The translations under genes were made by a program, and so were the position numbers. 33,535 bases of DNA from Robiginitomaculum sp. (GTDB lineage: Bacteria; Pseudomonadota; Alphaproteobacteria; Caulobacterales; Maricaulaceae): assembly GCA_021776615.1 (NCBI GenBank), contig JAJFFO010000005.1, positions 1 to 33,535 on the forward strand, given 5' to 3'. This document shows positions 1 to 9,085 of this stretch, piece after piece. The notes beneath the pieces were generated by a model that ran no database searches, was not told the origin of the DNA, and was given only the letters and a program-made list of their open reading frames with translations. Within the stretch, counting starts at the first letter, position 1, and the number at the start of each line of letters is the position of its first letter.

Positions 1-2
1 GT

Positions 3-161
3 CATGACGTGTTCGACTACATCGAATTATTCTACAACCCAAAACGAAAACATGGCAACAACGGTATGCTGTCACCCGTCGAGTTCGAACGACAGCAAAA
101 AGTGAAACTGCAAGGTGTCTACAAATCTAGGGGCACATCAAACAGATCACTGCAATATTAA
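3..161 (+). CDS. IS3-family transposase (OrfB), C-terminal fragment
   Basis: The open frame from base 3 to the TAA at 159-161 encodes the last 52 residues of an IS3-type transposase. It contains the characteristic end HDVFDYIELFYNPKRKHG followed by LSPVEFE. In IS3 OrfB proteins this segment closes the DDE integrase core, with the final catalytic Glu usually in the stretch just upstream, which lies outside the window. The gene is cut by the window edge, so whether the element is intact cannot be told. The right end of the insertion sequence was not located; a C- and G-rich stretch follows and then the first tRNA-Leu-like repeat at 207. The element lies just outside the low-GC island and may have helped rearrange it (inference). 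Confidence 0.85.
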   Translation, partial: HDVFDYIELFYNPKRKHGNNGMLSPVEFERQQKVKLQGVYKSRGTSNRSLQY

Positions 162-206
162 AGGGTGAGCAGGACAGTGGCCGCAGGCCGCGTAAGCCCG
201 CGCAAC

Positions 207-287
207 GAGAACGGCTTCCCGTCTCTCAACATACTATACAAATCAGGTTAGAGTTCCGCGAGGGCGTAGATCTTGGTGCGGCCGAGA
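207..287 (-). repeat. tRNA-Leu 3'-end/hairpin repeat, copy 1 (att-like)
   Basis: Read on the minus strand, this segment has the 14-nt string TCTCGGCCGCACCA, identical to the 3' end of the tRNA-Leu gene at 20150-20236 including CCA. About 45 nt later comes a hairpin with the arms ACGG and CCGT. Copy 2 at 9811-9892 matches over the whole ~80 bp with scattered, mostly transition-type differences. The two copies bracket the low-GC island and look like the direct repeats left by integration at a tRNA 3' end. An alternative reading is a shared gene end: on the minus strand both copies read LGRTKIYALAE plus one residue and a TAA stop, and most differences in that part are synonymous. Confidence 0.6.
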
Positions 288-383
288 CGCTAAGATCTTT
301 GTTTCCTCATGCTCTTTGAGTAACAAAAATATCGAAGTAAATCAATGAAATAGTTGTTATGTGGTTCGAAAAACATGAGTGCA

Positions 384-407
384 TTGTACTCACTTTTGTA
401 CTCACAT
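384..407 (+). repeat. Two-copy 12-bp tandem repeat
   Basis: TTGTACTCAC occurs at 384-393 and again at 396-405, a period of 12. Just upstream, GAGTGCATTGTACTC (377-391) forms a short inverted repeat with the first copy. Such a cluster could be a protein-binding site, for example arm sites of a recombinase or an operator ahead of the gene at 661. Nothing in the sequence decides between these. Confidence 0.45.
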
Positions 408-660
408 TGTAGAAACGGAATTCAGTCTTAGTTTACAAGGCCACTCTCAGGAACGCAGCATCTTATGAACTGAATCCGTAGCAAAAGCGCCAAAATAAAT
501 ACCGAAATATCAGGTAATGCATAAATCCTCCCGCATTTAGCTTTACGGGCATCCTCTTAACAAGGCGTCAGGATGATCTCTTCAGTTGGTAATTGAGAAA
601 TTCATTGAACTTATTCATATGTAAATCTATTATTTTAGTATCAAGAGGGATTGCATAAAC

Positions 661-1053
661 ATGTCCAAAAAACTAAATTTTCAAAAATTAAATCGGGGCT
701 GGTTCATTGCACTAGGTTTAGGGTTCCTTTCTTTTTCGTCTGGTTTGATTACCTGGAAACAGTTTTCAAATCCCGAGTTTGTAACCATTGTCATTATGTT
801 TGCCGTTTCAGCCATTATTTTTAGCGCTACATTCTTCTTCTGGTGCTTGATTTTTTCGCCGAAGCTTGGGCGCTTTATTGAAAGTGATGATACAGAAATT
901 GAAGGGCCTACAGTTAAAATGGTTACTAAAGTTTCGAAAAGCGGAGACGCGGATATTGATCATTGGGTGAAGAGATATGTCTTTGCTCGCAATATGTTTG
1001 GCCTTTCCGTTATCCCCCTGCTAATTCTAGGCGGCTTATTTGTCTTTGGATGA
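661..1053 (+). CDS. Small three-TM membrane protein, unknown
   Basis: A 130-residue protein of no family I recognise. Three hydrophobic segments are visible: about 13-33, 40-65 (rich in Phe, with one Trp-Cys) and 111-129 at the C-terminus. Between the second and third lies a polar stretch of about 45 residues with acidic (ESDDTEIEG) and basic patches. The start is supported by AGAGGGA about ten bases before the ATG. The gene opens the four-gene same-strand island and is separated by 134 bp from the exported 911-residue protein, so it may or may not share its transcript. It could be an accessory or inner-membrane partner of the anchored giant encoded downstream (inference). An immunity-type membrane protein is another possibility, with no direct support. 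Confidence 0.7.
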   Translation: MSKKLNFQKLNRGWFIALGLGFLSFSSGLITWKQFSNPEFVTIVIMFAVSAIIFSATFFFWCLIFSPKLGRFIESDDTEIEGPTVKMVTKVSKSGDADIDHWVKRYVFARNMFGLSVIPLLILGGLFVFG

Positions 1054-1139
1054 GTCACGTATACTATTGAAACGACGAGAGTGGTTTTGGGACCGAGAGT
1101 GTGTTAGGCGTTTGAGCTGGAAAGAAGAATTATTTAAGT

Positions 1140-1169
1140 AACGGGCGTAATTAACGGGCGTAATTAACG
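1140..1169 (+). repeat. 13-bp tandem repeat ahead of the 911-residue gene
   Basis: The unit AACGGGCGTAATT is present twice in direct succession (1140-1152 and 1153-1165), followed by the first four bases of a third copy. It ends some 19 bp before the ATG at 1188 and about 60 bp before an alternative GTG start at 1230. This could be an operator or a slippage product within the untranslated leader. Confidence 0.6.
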
Positions 1170-1187
1170 TGTCATCTCTCCTCGGGA

Positions 1188-3923
1188 ATGGCCAGTATTC
1201 AATTGCCCCTTATTGAGGAATGCAATTACGTGGTAATAACGCATACGGATAGAAATTTCGCCTTAGGCAAAGCCAATAAATTGCTTTTTATTATTGCCGC
1301 AATTGTCATGTCAGTTATTCTGCGCCCGACATTTGCAAGCGCACAAGACGATGCATCAATTTCTTTTGAAAAACAGCTCTATGAATGGGGCGAAGAAGGA
1401 CGCGTTACATATTCCATTCCGGATTGGGACGGCGATCCAGATGTTAAAGTTTCGGCCGTTCGCAACAGTAGGAATGTAAAGCCGCCGAGCACTGGACGTA
1501 TGTCCTTTGCGGCCCATCCCGGAGACGAAGGGCAACTGGAATTTTACGGGGGAGATCCTTCTCGCGGCAGATTGAAGGCTGCCGTTAATGCCTTTTGGAT
1601 ATCTGGCCCGGCCTTCAAAGAGTGGGCTGCAGAGGCTCTATTTGCCCATAGGTTTTCACCAGAGCTGGGAGCGTTGCAGATTCAAGGCGGGGTCTATCAA
1701 GATGCAGGTGCAGAAGTAAAAGTCGCCGTTGTGGGTAATGATGCCATTATGGAAAAATACAAACGGTATGGAGCGTGTAGTGTAGATTTTATCCGGCTTG
1801 GCCGGATTCACCCTGGAGGAGCACGCCAACTCGATAAAACTGTAAGGCAAATAACTCTTGAAAAAGGAAGAGAAATATATGGTTTCACGCCTGAACTTAC
1901 TCAGATGGAAACCACTTACACTGATACACCCTTTGACCAACTGTTAAAATCTATCGGGCCATATAGTGTCAGGCTGAATTGTTTTGGCGCCGAATTTGCC
2001 TATGAAAATTTTCACGTTCGTATTCCGCAAGGCTTTAAAGTCATTGTGCCCAAAGAAGATGGAATAGAGATAGACGATCCGGATGATAGTTATTTCGGCG
2101 GTGTTCAGCCCGTTGAATATAATATTCCCATTACGCCGCCGCCCGGCATTAGTTCTGGTGATGTCCGTGTACTAACACCTGAAGAACGGGAAAACCTACC
2201 CGCCGAGTTTCTCACGGAATATGACAAAATGATTGCCGAATCCAGATCAACGACGGGGCTTGATATAAGGGCTGATACTGAAACCGCTGCACCTTCCCAA
2301 ACCACAACCATCGATTCACCGGAAGAGTTTGAATTTTACATCGAGTTTCCAAACAGAATTACAGAAACCATACGGGAACATTTAAGTGTAAAAGTTTTTA
2401 AAATATTCAACGAAAATCAAAACAGGGTGGTTGAAACAATCAATTTGGCCAATTTCAAATCCAACGATGAGATTGAAGCCTTAAAAACGACGGCAGGCTA
2501 TGCGGGATCACTGACACCTGATATTTTAGAATGCGGGATGGGGTGTTTGCGCACCCGGGTGCAACACCCTTTCACTAATGGTGGATTACACCAAGCTGGC
2601 GACTATGAAATTCGCGTATATTTGAACGGATTTTACATTCTTGATAGCCGAAGAGTGACAATAGGCGCGAAGGACGACGATCCGGACGTCAGTCAGATAG
2701 GTCGGGAGATCTCAATTCCTGTTGAATTTGGGAGTTATTCTATAGACGTAAAGCCTTTGAGCCAAAATGCACAAGCGCCCTATCTGACATCTTCTATGGT
2801 TCGCGTGAACATTAAACCCCGTGAGGATGCAGAACAAAACCTTCGTATTGAGAACCTACACTTATCCGTTCACCACCGCGAGGGATACACCTATGGGTGC
2901 CAAGCATATGCTGCCACAGAGTCCCGAAGACTGCAAACCATCGCCCTCAAGGGGGAAAGCTTGAGTTTGCTCCTTCCAAGTGAAGCAGGCAATTATGAAC
3001 TGCGCCTTTATGCAAACTCGCCCAGCAATGATTTTGATAACATTGGGCTCTTAGAGTTTGGCGATTTAGTCGCGGTTCTTCCAATGCGGGTGGAAACACC
3101 TTATGGGAAAATAAAAATTAATAATAAAAGCGACCAACATTTTACTACTGGAGTCGGTATCCCATGGGTGCAAATTCAACCAAAGATCAACCAACCAAAC
3201 GATCGGTTTGTACGCAATGCTGAAAGCAACAAATTGGATGCACCTATATCCATTTTTGGCATTTATAATATGGGACAAAAAATGGCTGGTGGCGTAGATT
3301 TAATGCCGCCAACTTACAATCCTAGAACAACATTTACAGATTCTGTGCAAACAACGCGACTGGGCGGAGCCGAAACTGACCGCAATCCTGTGTACATTTC
3401 CAATCACTTTGACCGTCCATATTATGAATTCAGGCTATCACAGGCTGGACTGTATTATGACCGTGTTCCGTTTACTGCACACAATACATTTGTTCCAGAA
3501 TGGCCAAGCGTCATCAAAAATCAAAAATCAAGCATTAGTGACTGGATTGAAGATGATAATCCATTGCGACGCGAAGCCGCATGGCTGATGAATATCGATG
3601 AATGTGCGAATTATGTTCCAACTGAAAAACCACAGATTAAAATGACTAAATGGCATATGCCGGTCACGAACATTGTCGCGGGCACCCCAAATAGTTCCGA
3701 TGACGATCAAGACGGCCCACCTCTTCCAGAAGGGTATTTCGTAGAGATTAATAGCATCTTTTATGGCCATCCATTTTATCTCGAAGCGCACTTTACAAAA
3801 CCTCAACCCCATAGCGTGTATAAAGCCAATGTCGGAGAGTATTTAAACGTCAAAATGACGCAAACCAAAAATAATCCGCTTCTGTATCGCAGTGCAGCTA
3901 TTACGCTGACCCATGAAAATTAA
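1188..3923 (+). CDS. Large exported protein with beta-sandwich-like segments, unknown
   Basis: A 911-residue protein not assigned to a family. Residues about 30-53 form a signal peptide (hydrophobic run FIIAAIVMSVIL, then FASAQ before DDAS), so the mature part should lie in the periplasm or outside. Two segments near residues 470-490 and 600-625 have the pattern GxYExRxY followed by a hydrophobic strand, as in Ig-like or vWA-associated beta-sandwich modules. Several Cys residues could form disulfides. The ATG at 1188 has no good ribosome binding site; a GTG at 1230, preceded by GAGGAA, would give a normal-length signal peptide and may be the true start. The stop overlaps the start of the next gene by 11 bp, which suggests translational coupling and a joint function with the giant protein. 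Codon use is A+T-rich, unlike the genes to the right. Confidence 0.75.
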   Translation: MASIQLPLIEECNYVVITHTDRNFALGKANKLLFIIAAIVMSVILRPTFASAQDDASISFEKQLYEWGEEGRVTYSIPDWDGDPDVKVSAVRNSRNVKPPSTGRMSFAAHPGDEGQLEFYGGDPSRGRLKAAVNAFWISGPAFKEWAAEALFAHRFSPELGALQIQGGVYQDAGAEVKVAVVGNDAIMEKYKRYGACSVDFIRLGRIHPGGARQLDKTVRQITLEKGREIYGFTPELTQMETTYTDTPFDQLLKSIGPYSVRLNCFGAEFAYENFHVRIPQGFKVIVPKEDGIEIDDPDDSYFGGVQPVEYNIPITPPPGISSGDVRVLTPEERENLPAEFLTEYDKMIAESRSTTGLDIRADTETAAPSQTTTIDSPEEFEFYIEFPNRITETIREHLSVKVFKIFNENQNRVVETINLANFKSNDEIEALKTTAGYAGSLTPDILECGMGCLRTRVQHPFTNGGLHQAGDYEIRVYLNGFYILDSRRVTIGAKDDDPDVSQIGREISIPVEFGSYSIDVKPLSQNAQAPYLTSSMVRVNIKPREDAEQNLRIENLHLSVHHREGYTYGCQAYAATESRRLQTIALKGESLSLLLPSEAGNYELRLYANSPSNDFDNIGLLEFGDLVAVLPMRVETPYGKIKINNKSDQHFTTGVGIPWVQIQPKINQPNDRFVRNAESNKLDAPISIFGIYNMGQKMAGGVDLMPPTYNPRTTFTDSVQTTRLGGAETDRNPVYISNHFDRPYYEFRLSQAGLYYDRVPFTAHNTFVPEWPSVIKNQKSSISDWIEDDNPLRREAAWLMNIDECANYVPTEKPQIKMTKWHMPVTNIVAGTPNSSDDDQDGPPLPEGYFVEINSIFYGHPFYLEAHFTKPQPHSVYKANVGEYLNVKMTQTKNNPLLYRSAAITLTHEN

Positions 3924-6900
3924 ATCCTCGGAAAACGAATTGATGTCACATCAAGTCAATATCATTAGCAAGTTTAAGTCAAAGACCACAATGGTCGTGG
4001 CCGGGGTGCTCATTGCATTGCTTATGGCTACTCTTTTCGTAACCACCCAGTCCGATGAAAATTTACAAGGCGACTCAATAGAGGGTAATCAGTCTAATCT
4101 TTCTCAAACGAAAACCTCTTCTGAAACTGCAAAACCGCAATCTATAAATTTGCACGGCAGTTGGGATATTCTATACAAAGACAGGGTATTGGGGCCCGTT
4201 GAAGGGCGCGCTATTATCAACGAAGCGCAGTCTGCGGTACGCGTACGCCTGACACATCCACAAACGGGCGCCGAACATATTTTGCGATCAACGTCATTTG
4301 TCCGTAGCGACGATAAATTATATGTCGAATTGGAAGGCGCGTGGCCAGGCGCTGCAGGATATCGGGTAAACCCCATAGGCGTAAACGTTCCGGTTGGACA
4401 GGGCGAGCCATACCAGTCCGCAGGTATCAGCACACTTAATGTTTCAATCGGCGGTGTATCACCCCAAATTACTATTGATGATCACCAACCAGTCGAGTCT
4501 CAAAAAGTGACTTTATCATTTGTGATTGGAGAAGAAGGCTTATCGGGAACATGGCAACACCTCGTCAATGCTGAAACAGGTAGAACCCCAGACGGTGGTG
4601 GTCGTTTAGGAGATTTTAGTTATGCGAGTGACGGTACAGGACAAGCCATCCAAACGGGCCCTGAATTCTGGGCCCGGGCCAAACCCTTTATTCAATTGGT
4701 CATTCCAGTTTATGATCAAATGCGGCGGAACGAGGCCAATCAACCTAGTTTTCCATATTCGTGGGACGAGAACGGAGCATTAGCGTCTCCGCCCAATAAC
4801 CGCCGAACTTTGTTTGTTGTTGGAACGTCTTTGCCTACCGAGCTGGGTGAGCCCGTGACATTTGAATCTACGAATGAAAACATCCTATATCGCGTCGTTG
4901 CCAAGCAGTATAAATTTAATGACCAGACGGGAACAGCCCTGCTCGTGGACGATGCATGGGAACGGATTAAGAAAAAATTACGCAATGGAGGTCTCAACCC
5001 TGATGCAGAAACCCAACTGCAAAAACTGAAAGAAATGGACGGGATACTCATTGCTGCCGATATCCGACAGGGTGCTGGGTGGGGCACAACAGGGTTTACA
5101 CTTAACGGAGCGGAAGCTGCATGGACTTTAAAATATGGTAATCACATTGGGGATATTGTGATTACCCGCCCTTATACTCAAGCACATACAGACCCAATAG
5201 ATTTCGTCATTGCGCCGGAAAAGGTATTTGTAGAAATTCGCACTCAAGCTGACTTACACGGCGTTGATAAAATTCCCCTATTGATTGGAACTAACGGAAA
5301 CGTTCTATTGTTTGATAATAAACGTGAAGTTATGGCAACACGCGTTCCGGTAAATAGCGCTGAAAAAGAGCGTGTTGAAACAGCGCATAAAAACGGTGAT
5401 CCAGACGCAAAAGTAACGCACATTTTCCGAAGTTTACCCCTCGCCCTTATTCAAAAGGGAGAGGAAGATTTGATGCTTGAAGTACAAGGCGATCAACGCA
5501 TTAGTGTCGAGGAAGGTGACGTTTTGCAGGCATGGATGGGGCAAAGATATATCCTTACGCCGACCCACCCTCTGGCTAAAGCCACAATTGTGAAGAAACC
5601 AACCAGTATCGCCCCAGCTCTGGCAAAATTGACCGGAGCCGCACCGCAGGATGAAAACATGTCGTGGTTCGGAGCCTTAAGGCAAGCCGCTGCATGCCAT
5701 AAAGTTGAAACGTCATTTTTTGAAAACAAGGTGCTGCGACAAGCGTATTACGGAAATGAACAAAATGCCGACTTACAAACAAAACTCACCAAAAGTGTAT
5801 ATCAAATTACAGATTGGTCCTGGACGGAAATTCCCTATGCATATTTCCAGAAAAAAGGAATTTCCACAGCGGTTGATGTAGCGGCTTATTACAGCGGGGC
5901 ATATGACCTTACGCGGTCGGTCGGGATAGATTTGGAGTGGTGGTTTGGCCGAACCGACCCAGATGTGAGTTACAGCGTAAATGTCCTCCTGTCAGATCAC
6001 GCTGCCATGATCTTAATTCAGGATGTGTTTGAAGAAATGATGACGGCACAACTCGCGTCTCTCAATAACATCAAAACTGAAGAACAAGTCTGGGAGTTTC
6101 GCCAACGCATCCGAACCTCAATAGCAGCCCATTCTGACCACCCTATTGGCGATATCAAAATTAAAGCCCCGGACGGGGGTAAAACCTGGTTCTTTGCGAC
6201 TTATAATGATGACGCTATGGAAAGGGATTACGGCCTGAAAGGACAAGATTTATATTTTTGGCAGCTCCAGGCCACTCGCGAAACGTTGCAAAAATATATT
6301 GAAGCCGTTGAATATGCGCTCAAATCTTCGAAGGAATTAGATGCTTGCACTGTGGAAGACCTCTTAGAACTCACAGCTCTTGGGCAGGAAAGCGTGCAGC
6401 GTTATACACTGGGGCGGCTTGTTACCAGCGAACCAACTGCTGAGCGCCCCGGCAATGAGTGGAAAGCTGACAAGGTTGCGCGATCCTCCGTGCTGGGTCT
6501 TAGCGTACTAGGCGGCGCAGTTAAGGCTCAGAAAGATATGATCACTTTAGATCGTCAATTATTCACCATTGCCACCTCCGTCGGGTCCATGGGGGTTGGA
6601 GCTTCAGCGAGTTTAATCGGGTATGAAACCTTGACGTTATCGTCAATATTGCTGGCCATAGATGCGACAGAAATTGCTTATGATAGCTGGACTAGTTTTG
6701 ATAAATATTTTGCCGAAAAACGGGAATTAAAATTTGCACAAGGGGCTTCAGTGATAAGTGGCCCCACCCGATATCAACAAGCAGTCTTAAAAGAAACGAA
6801 ATGGTATTTGTTGGTTACCACCCAACTACTGAGTGCTTTGGATATTTCTGAAGTCATCGTTACCGGGCCGAAAACTATTGGAAAAATTATCTCTACTCAC

Positions 6901-9057
6901 CGTGGTACAGACCTTATTGTTGGCGGTGCGGAAACAACGACCATTCTCAGAAAGGCCGATAAAGGGCTATTGCTGGCGCCCACGCCACCGGAATTGCCTC
7001 CCTCTGGCAATCTACCCGCCGCAGTCTCTTCTTTAAATGTTGACCCTGAAAATTTCACAAGAACGGTCAGACTTGACGCAGAGGACCTGATAGGAACTCG
7101 AAACATCGACGATGTTACGAATACGGTTAGAGGCGATGTGGCAGACTTGACGGGAACCAGCAATATCGATGACGTTACCGAAACGGTTAGGCTTGATCCA
7201 GGGGATCTGACGGGAACCACCAATACCAATGACCTCACAGATACGGTCCTAGACGCAGGAAATTTGCCGAATACACCAAATGTCGGCCCCGCAACGGCAC
7301 CCACCGCTACAGCAGAACCCACGACCTCACTTTCCAAAGTGCGGGAAAATTTGCGTAAGGTGAATAACGAGGCACGTAAAGCTGAGGCAACAGTTAATAA
7401 ATTGCTCGCAAATAATACACTCGGCAATCTCAATGAATATGACCAGAGTGCGTTAGTCCAAAAACTACGCGCAGGGTATGCACAACAAGAACTTGACACC
7501 GCGATCAGTTTTGCCCTTACAAAAGGAGTCACCAAAACACAAATCCACAGAATATTGGATAAATTTGTAGGTGCGGGAAACACCAGCGGAGCGATGATTA
7601 GATACGTAACCATTTCGGAAATAAACCTCGCGACTATTCGCGCACAAGGGTATGAAATTTTAGAGGATTTAGAAGAAGCCACTTTTATTCGCGCAATGAT
7701 AGCCCGCATTAATACAGGCGGAGGGACCAACACTGATACGCGTTTTCTCAATTTTCTCATAAAAGATGCTGAATCCCAAGGCGAAAACTTTCTGACGAAG
7801 CTGGCGTATCAGGGAACGTTTGATGAAGGTTTCGAACCCCTTGCAAATCAAGACGAGTTGGCCGCGCTTCGGGCTTTTGGCGAAGAGCGAGGACTGATAC
7901 AGCGCAATCAAGACATTTTAACGCGCCGAGGCAGTTTAGTGGACGAGCCCGTATTATCTGCCGAAGACGTTCGAAGACTACCTCCTGCTCAACGCGAAGA
8001 TATTTTAAATGCCATTGTCGAATCTCACCGTATCCGGGACGCCGTTGGCCCCAACGCGCTGGAACCAGCTGAACGTGCAGTTTTAAAACTATCTGATCAG
8101 CTGAGTGTACCATCACGCGGGAATGCCCCAGACTGGGCAGTGGGTTTGGACGAGACCACATTTAAGAAAGTTTCCCATATGGGAAAACGTGCGGATCTGC
8201 AATTACTGGTACAGAAAAACCCGAAAGCTATCGCCGCGATTACCAATGATCCTATTGCATTCAATGTATTAGAAAGCCAGCCTTGGTATTCTCTGGCTGA
8301 ACTGAACGCCGCTATCACCAAAAGTAAAAACCGCATGAGAGACCCCGTCCCGGGTTTTTTTGAGGCTGTAAAACCAAAACAGGGAGAGCAAAAAGTTGGT
8401 GACCTCCTTGTAGAAGACGCCATTGATGACATAACCGAGTATTCCTCCACGGCTGCTGCGGGCACTTTGCAGAGCGAAACGAAAGCTTTTGCAAATGGGA
8501 ACGAAGTTGCGAACTTTACCCGGGATGTAAAACCCATAGATATTGAGGGGCGTTCCGGTGTTGAGATGACAATGTCATATGCAGACGGAAAAAAAGCCCC
8601 ACGATTTATTACCGATACTGACCCGCCTCTAATTGCCGGAAAAGGGACACCCCTCGCGACTTATATGAATGTACGCGCGTTCCATAATCTCAATATCGGC
8701 TATGCCGATCCGAAACTATTACGCGTCAAAATGAGTACAGTTGTTAACGCGAATACGGCCGTTCAAATTGACTGGCTTAGACGAATGTATGGCGCGGATA
8801 ATATTCAAAAATATTTAAAACACACACATTCCGTAAAGTATGCGGAAAGTGCCTTAAATCAAGCAGGTTTTAAGATCAGTAAAGTTGAAATGTCGACAGC
8901 TGGAAGACCATTTAAGCAGAAGGCAAGAGGAGAAGTGGGGGGCGATTATTTTCATAGCAAAGACAATCCATTAGATTATTTGGATCGTTTTGGTATTGAT
9001 GCCGACAGTAACATTGAAACGGGCTTTGATATTTATATTTATGTTCAACCCCTTTGA
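3913..9057 (+). CDS. Giant membrane-anchored protein with 20-residue repeats, unknown
   Basis: A 1714-residue protein of no recognised family. Residues 26-44 are a single N-terminal membrane anchor with basic residues before it, so the bulk probably faces the periplasm or cell surface. Residues about 60-250 contain two beta-rich segments starting GSW and GTW. A large mixed region follows. Residues about 857-920 are strongly hydrophobic and rich in Gly, Ala and Ser. Residues 1051-1120 hold 3.5 tandem copies of a 20-residue Thr/Asp repeat, followed by a predicted coiled or helical stretch (SKVRENLRKVNNEARKAEA). The last ~185 residues form a distinct module ending IYIYVQPL. The gene overlaps its upstream neighbour by 11 bp; an alternative ATG at 3943, preceded by GGAAAA, would remove the overlap. 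The modular layout resembles polymorphic toxins or surface adhesins, but no known toxin motif was seen. Confidence 0.75.
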   Translation: MKIKSSENELMSHQVNIISKFKSKTTMVVAGVLIALLMATLFVTTQSDENLQGDSIEGNQSNLSQTKTSSETAKPQSINLHGSWDILYKDRVLGPVEGRAIINEAQSAVRVRLTHPQTGAEHILRSTSFVRSDDKLYVELEGAWPGAAGYRVNPIGVNVPVGQGEPYQSAGISTLNVSIGGVSPQITIDDHQPVESQKVTLSFVIGEEGLSGTWQHLVNAETGRTPDGGGRLGDFSYASDGTGQAIQTGPEFWARAKPFIQLVIPVYDQMRRNEANQPSFPYSWDENGALASPPNNRRTLFVVGTSLPTELGEPVTFESTNENILYRVVAKQYKFNDQTGTALLVDDAWERIKKKLRNGGLNPDAETQLQKLKEMDGILIAADIRQGAGWGTTGFTLNGAEAAWTLKYGNHIGDIVITRPYTQAHTDPIDFVIAPEKVFVEIRTQADLHGVDKIPLLIGTNGNVLLFDNKREVMATRVPVNSAEKERVETAHKNGDPDAKVTHIFRSLPLALIQKGEEDLMLEVQGDQRISVEEGDVLQAWMGQRYILTPTHPLAKATIVKKPTSIAPALAKLTGAAPQDENMSWFGALRQAAACHKVETSFFENKVLRQAYYGNEQNADLQTKLTKSVYQITDWSWTEIPYAYFQKKGISTAVDVAAYYSGAYDLTRSVGIDLEWWFGRTDPDVSYSVNVLLSDHAAMILIQDVFEEMMTAQLASLNNIKTEEQVWEFRQRIRTSIAAHSDHPIGDIKIKAPDGGKTWFFATYNDDAMERDYGLKGQDLYFWQLQATRETLQKYIEAVEYALKSSKELDACTVEDLLELTALGQESVQRYTLGRLVTSEPTAERPGNEWKADKVARSSVLGLSVLGGAVKAQKDMITLDRQLFTIATSVGSMGVGASASLIGYETLTLSSILLAIDATEIAYDSWTSFDKYFAEKRELKFAQGASVISGPTRYQQAVLKETKWYLLVTTQLLSALDISEVIVTGPKTIGKIISTHRGTDLIVGGAETTTILRKADKGLLLAPTPPELPPSGNLPAAVSSLNVDPENFTRTVRLDAEDLIGTRNIDDVTNTVRGDVADLTGTSNIDDVTETVRLDPGDLTGTTNTNDLTDTVLDAGNLPNTPNVGPATAPTATAEPTTSLSKVRENLRKVNNEARKAEATVNKLLANNTLGNLNEYDQSALVQKLRAGYAQQELDTAISFALTKGVTKTQIHRILDKFVGAGNTSGAMIRYVTISEINLATIRAQGYEILEDLEEATFIRAMIARINTGGGTNTDTRFLNFLIKDAESQGENFLTKLAYQGTFDEGFEPLANQDELAALRAFGEERGLIQRNQDILTRRGSLVDEPVLSAEDVRRLPPAQREDILNAIVESHRIRDAVGPNALEPAERAVLKLSDQLSVPSRGNAPDWAVGLDETTFKKVSHMGKRADLQLLVQKNPKAIAAITNDPIAFNVLESQPWYSLAELNAAITKSKNRMRDPVPGFFEAVKPKQGEQKVGDLLVEDAIDDITEYSSTAAAGTLQSETKAFANGNEVANFTRDVKPIDIEGRSGVEMTMSYADGKKAPRFITDTDPPLIAGKGTPLATYMNVRAFHNLNIGYADPKLLRVKMSTVVNANTAVQIDWLRRMYGADNIQKYLKHTHSVKYAESALNQAGFKISKVEMSTAGRPFKQKARGEVGGDYFHSKDNPLDYLDRFGIDADSNIETGFDIYIYVQPL
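7063..7281 (+). repeat. 60-bp (20-residue) in-frame tandem repeat, ~3.5 units
   Basis: Within the giant protein, units of exactly 60 bp encode the pattern TVRLDxxDLTGTxNIDDVT. Full units begin at about 7063, 7123 and 7183, and a decayed fourth begins at 7243 (TVL...NLPNTPN). Conserved positions are TVR, D, DL, GT, N and DD/ND. The units differ from each other at several sites, so the array is not freshly amplified. It sits between the hydrophobic middle and the helical/C-terminal part and is likely a spacer or stalk. Confidence 0.85.
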
Positions 9058-9085
9058 GGCTCAAAATGTACTATGATTTTACAGG

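Larger units (their letters stand above)
162..660. other. Gene-free left flank of the island
   Basis: No convincing gene is visible in these 499 bases. They contain the tail of the IS3 element, the first tRNA-Leu-like repeat (207-287) and an A+T-rich stretch with a short tandem repeat (384-407). No integrase or excisionase gene lies here. The base composition drops clearly after about 290, which fits the left boundary of the island. Confidence 0.6.

Noticed and set aside
6897..7760. 287-codon minus-strand open frame
   Set aside because: It lies wholly inside the giant gene on the other strand, and its Ser/Val-rich composition reflects the repeat region in antisense.
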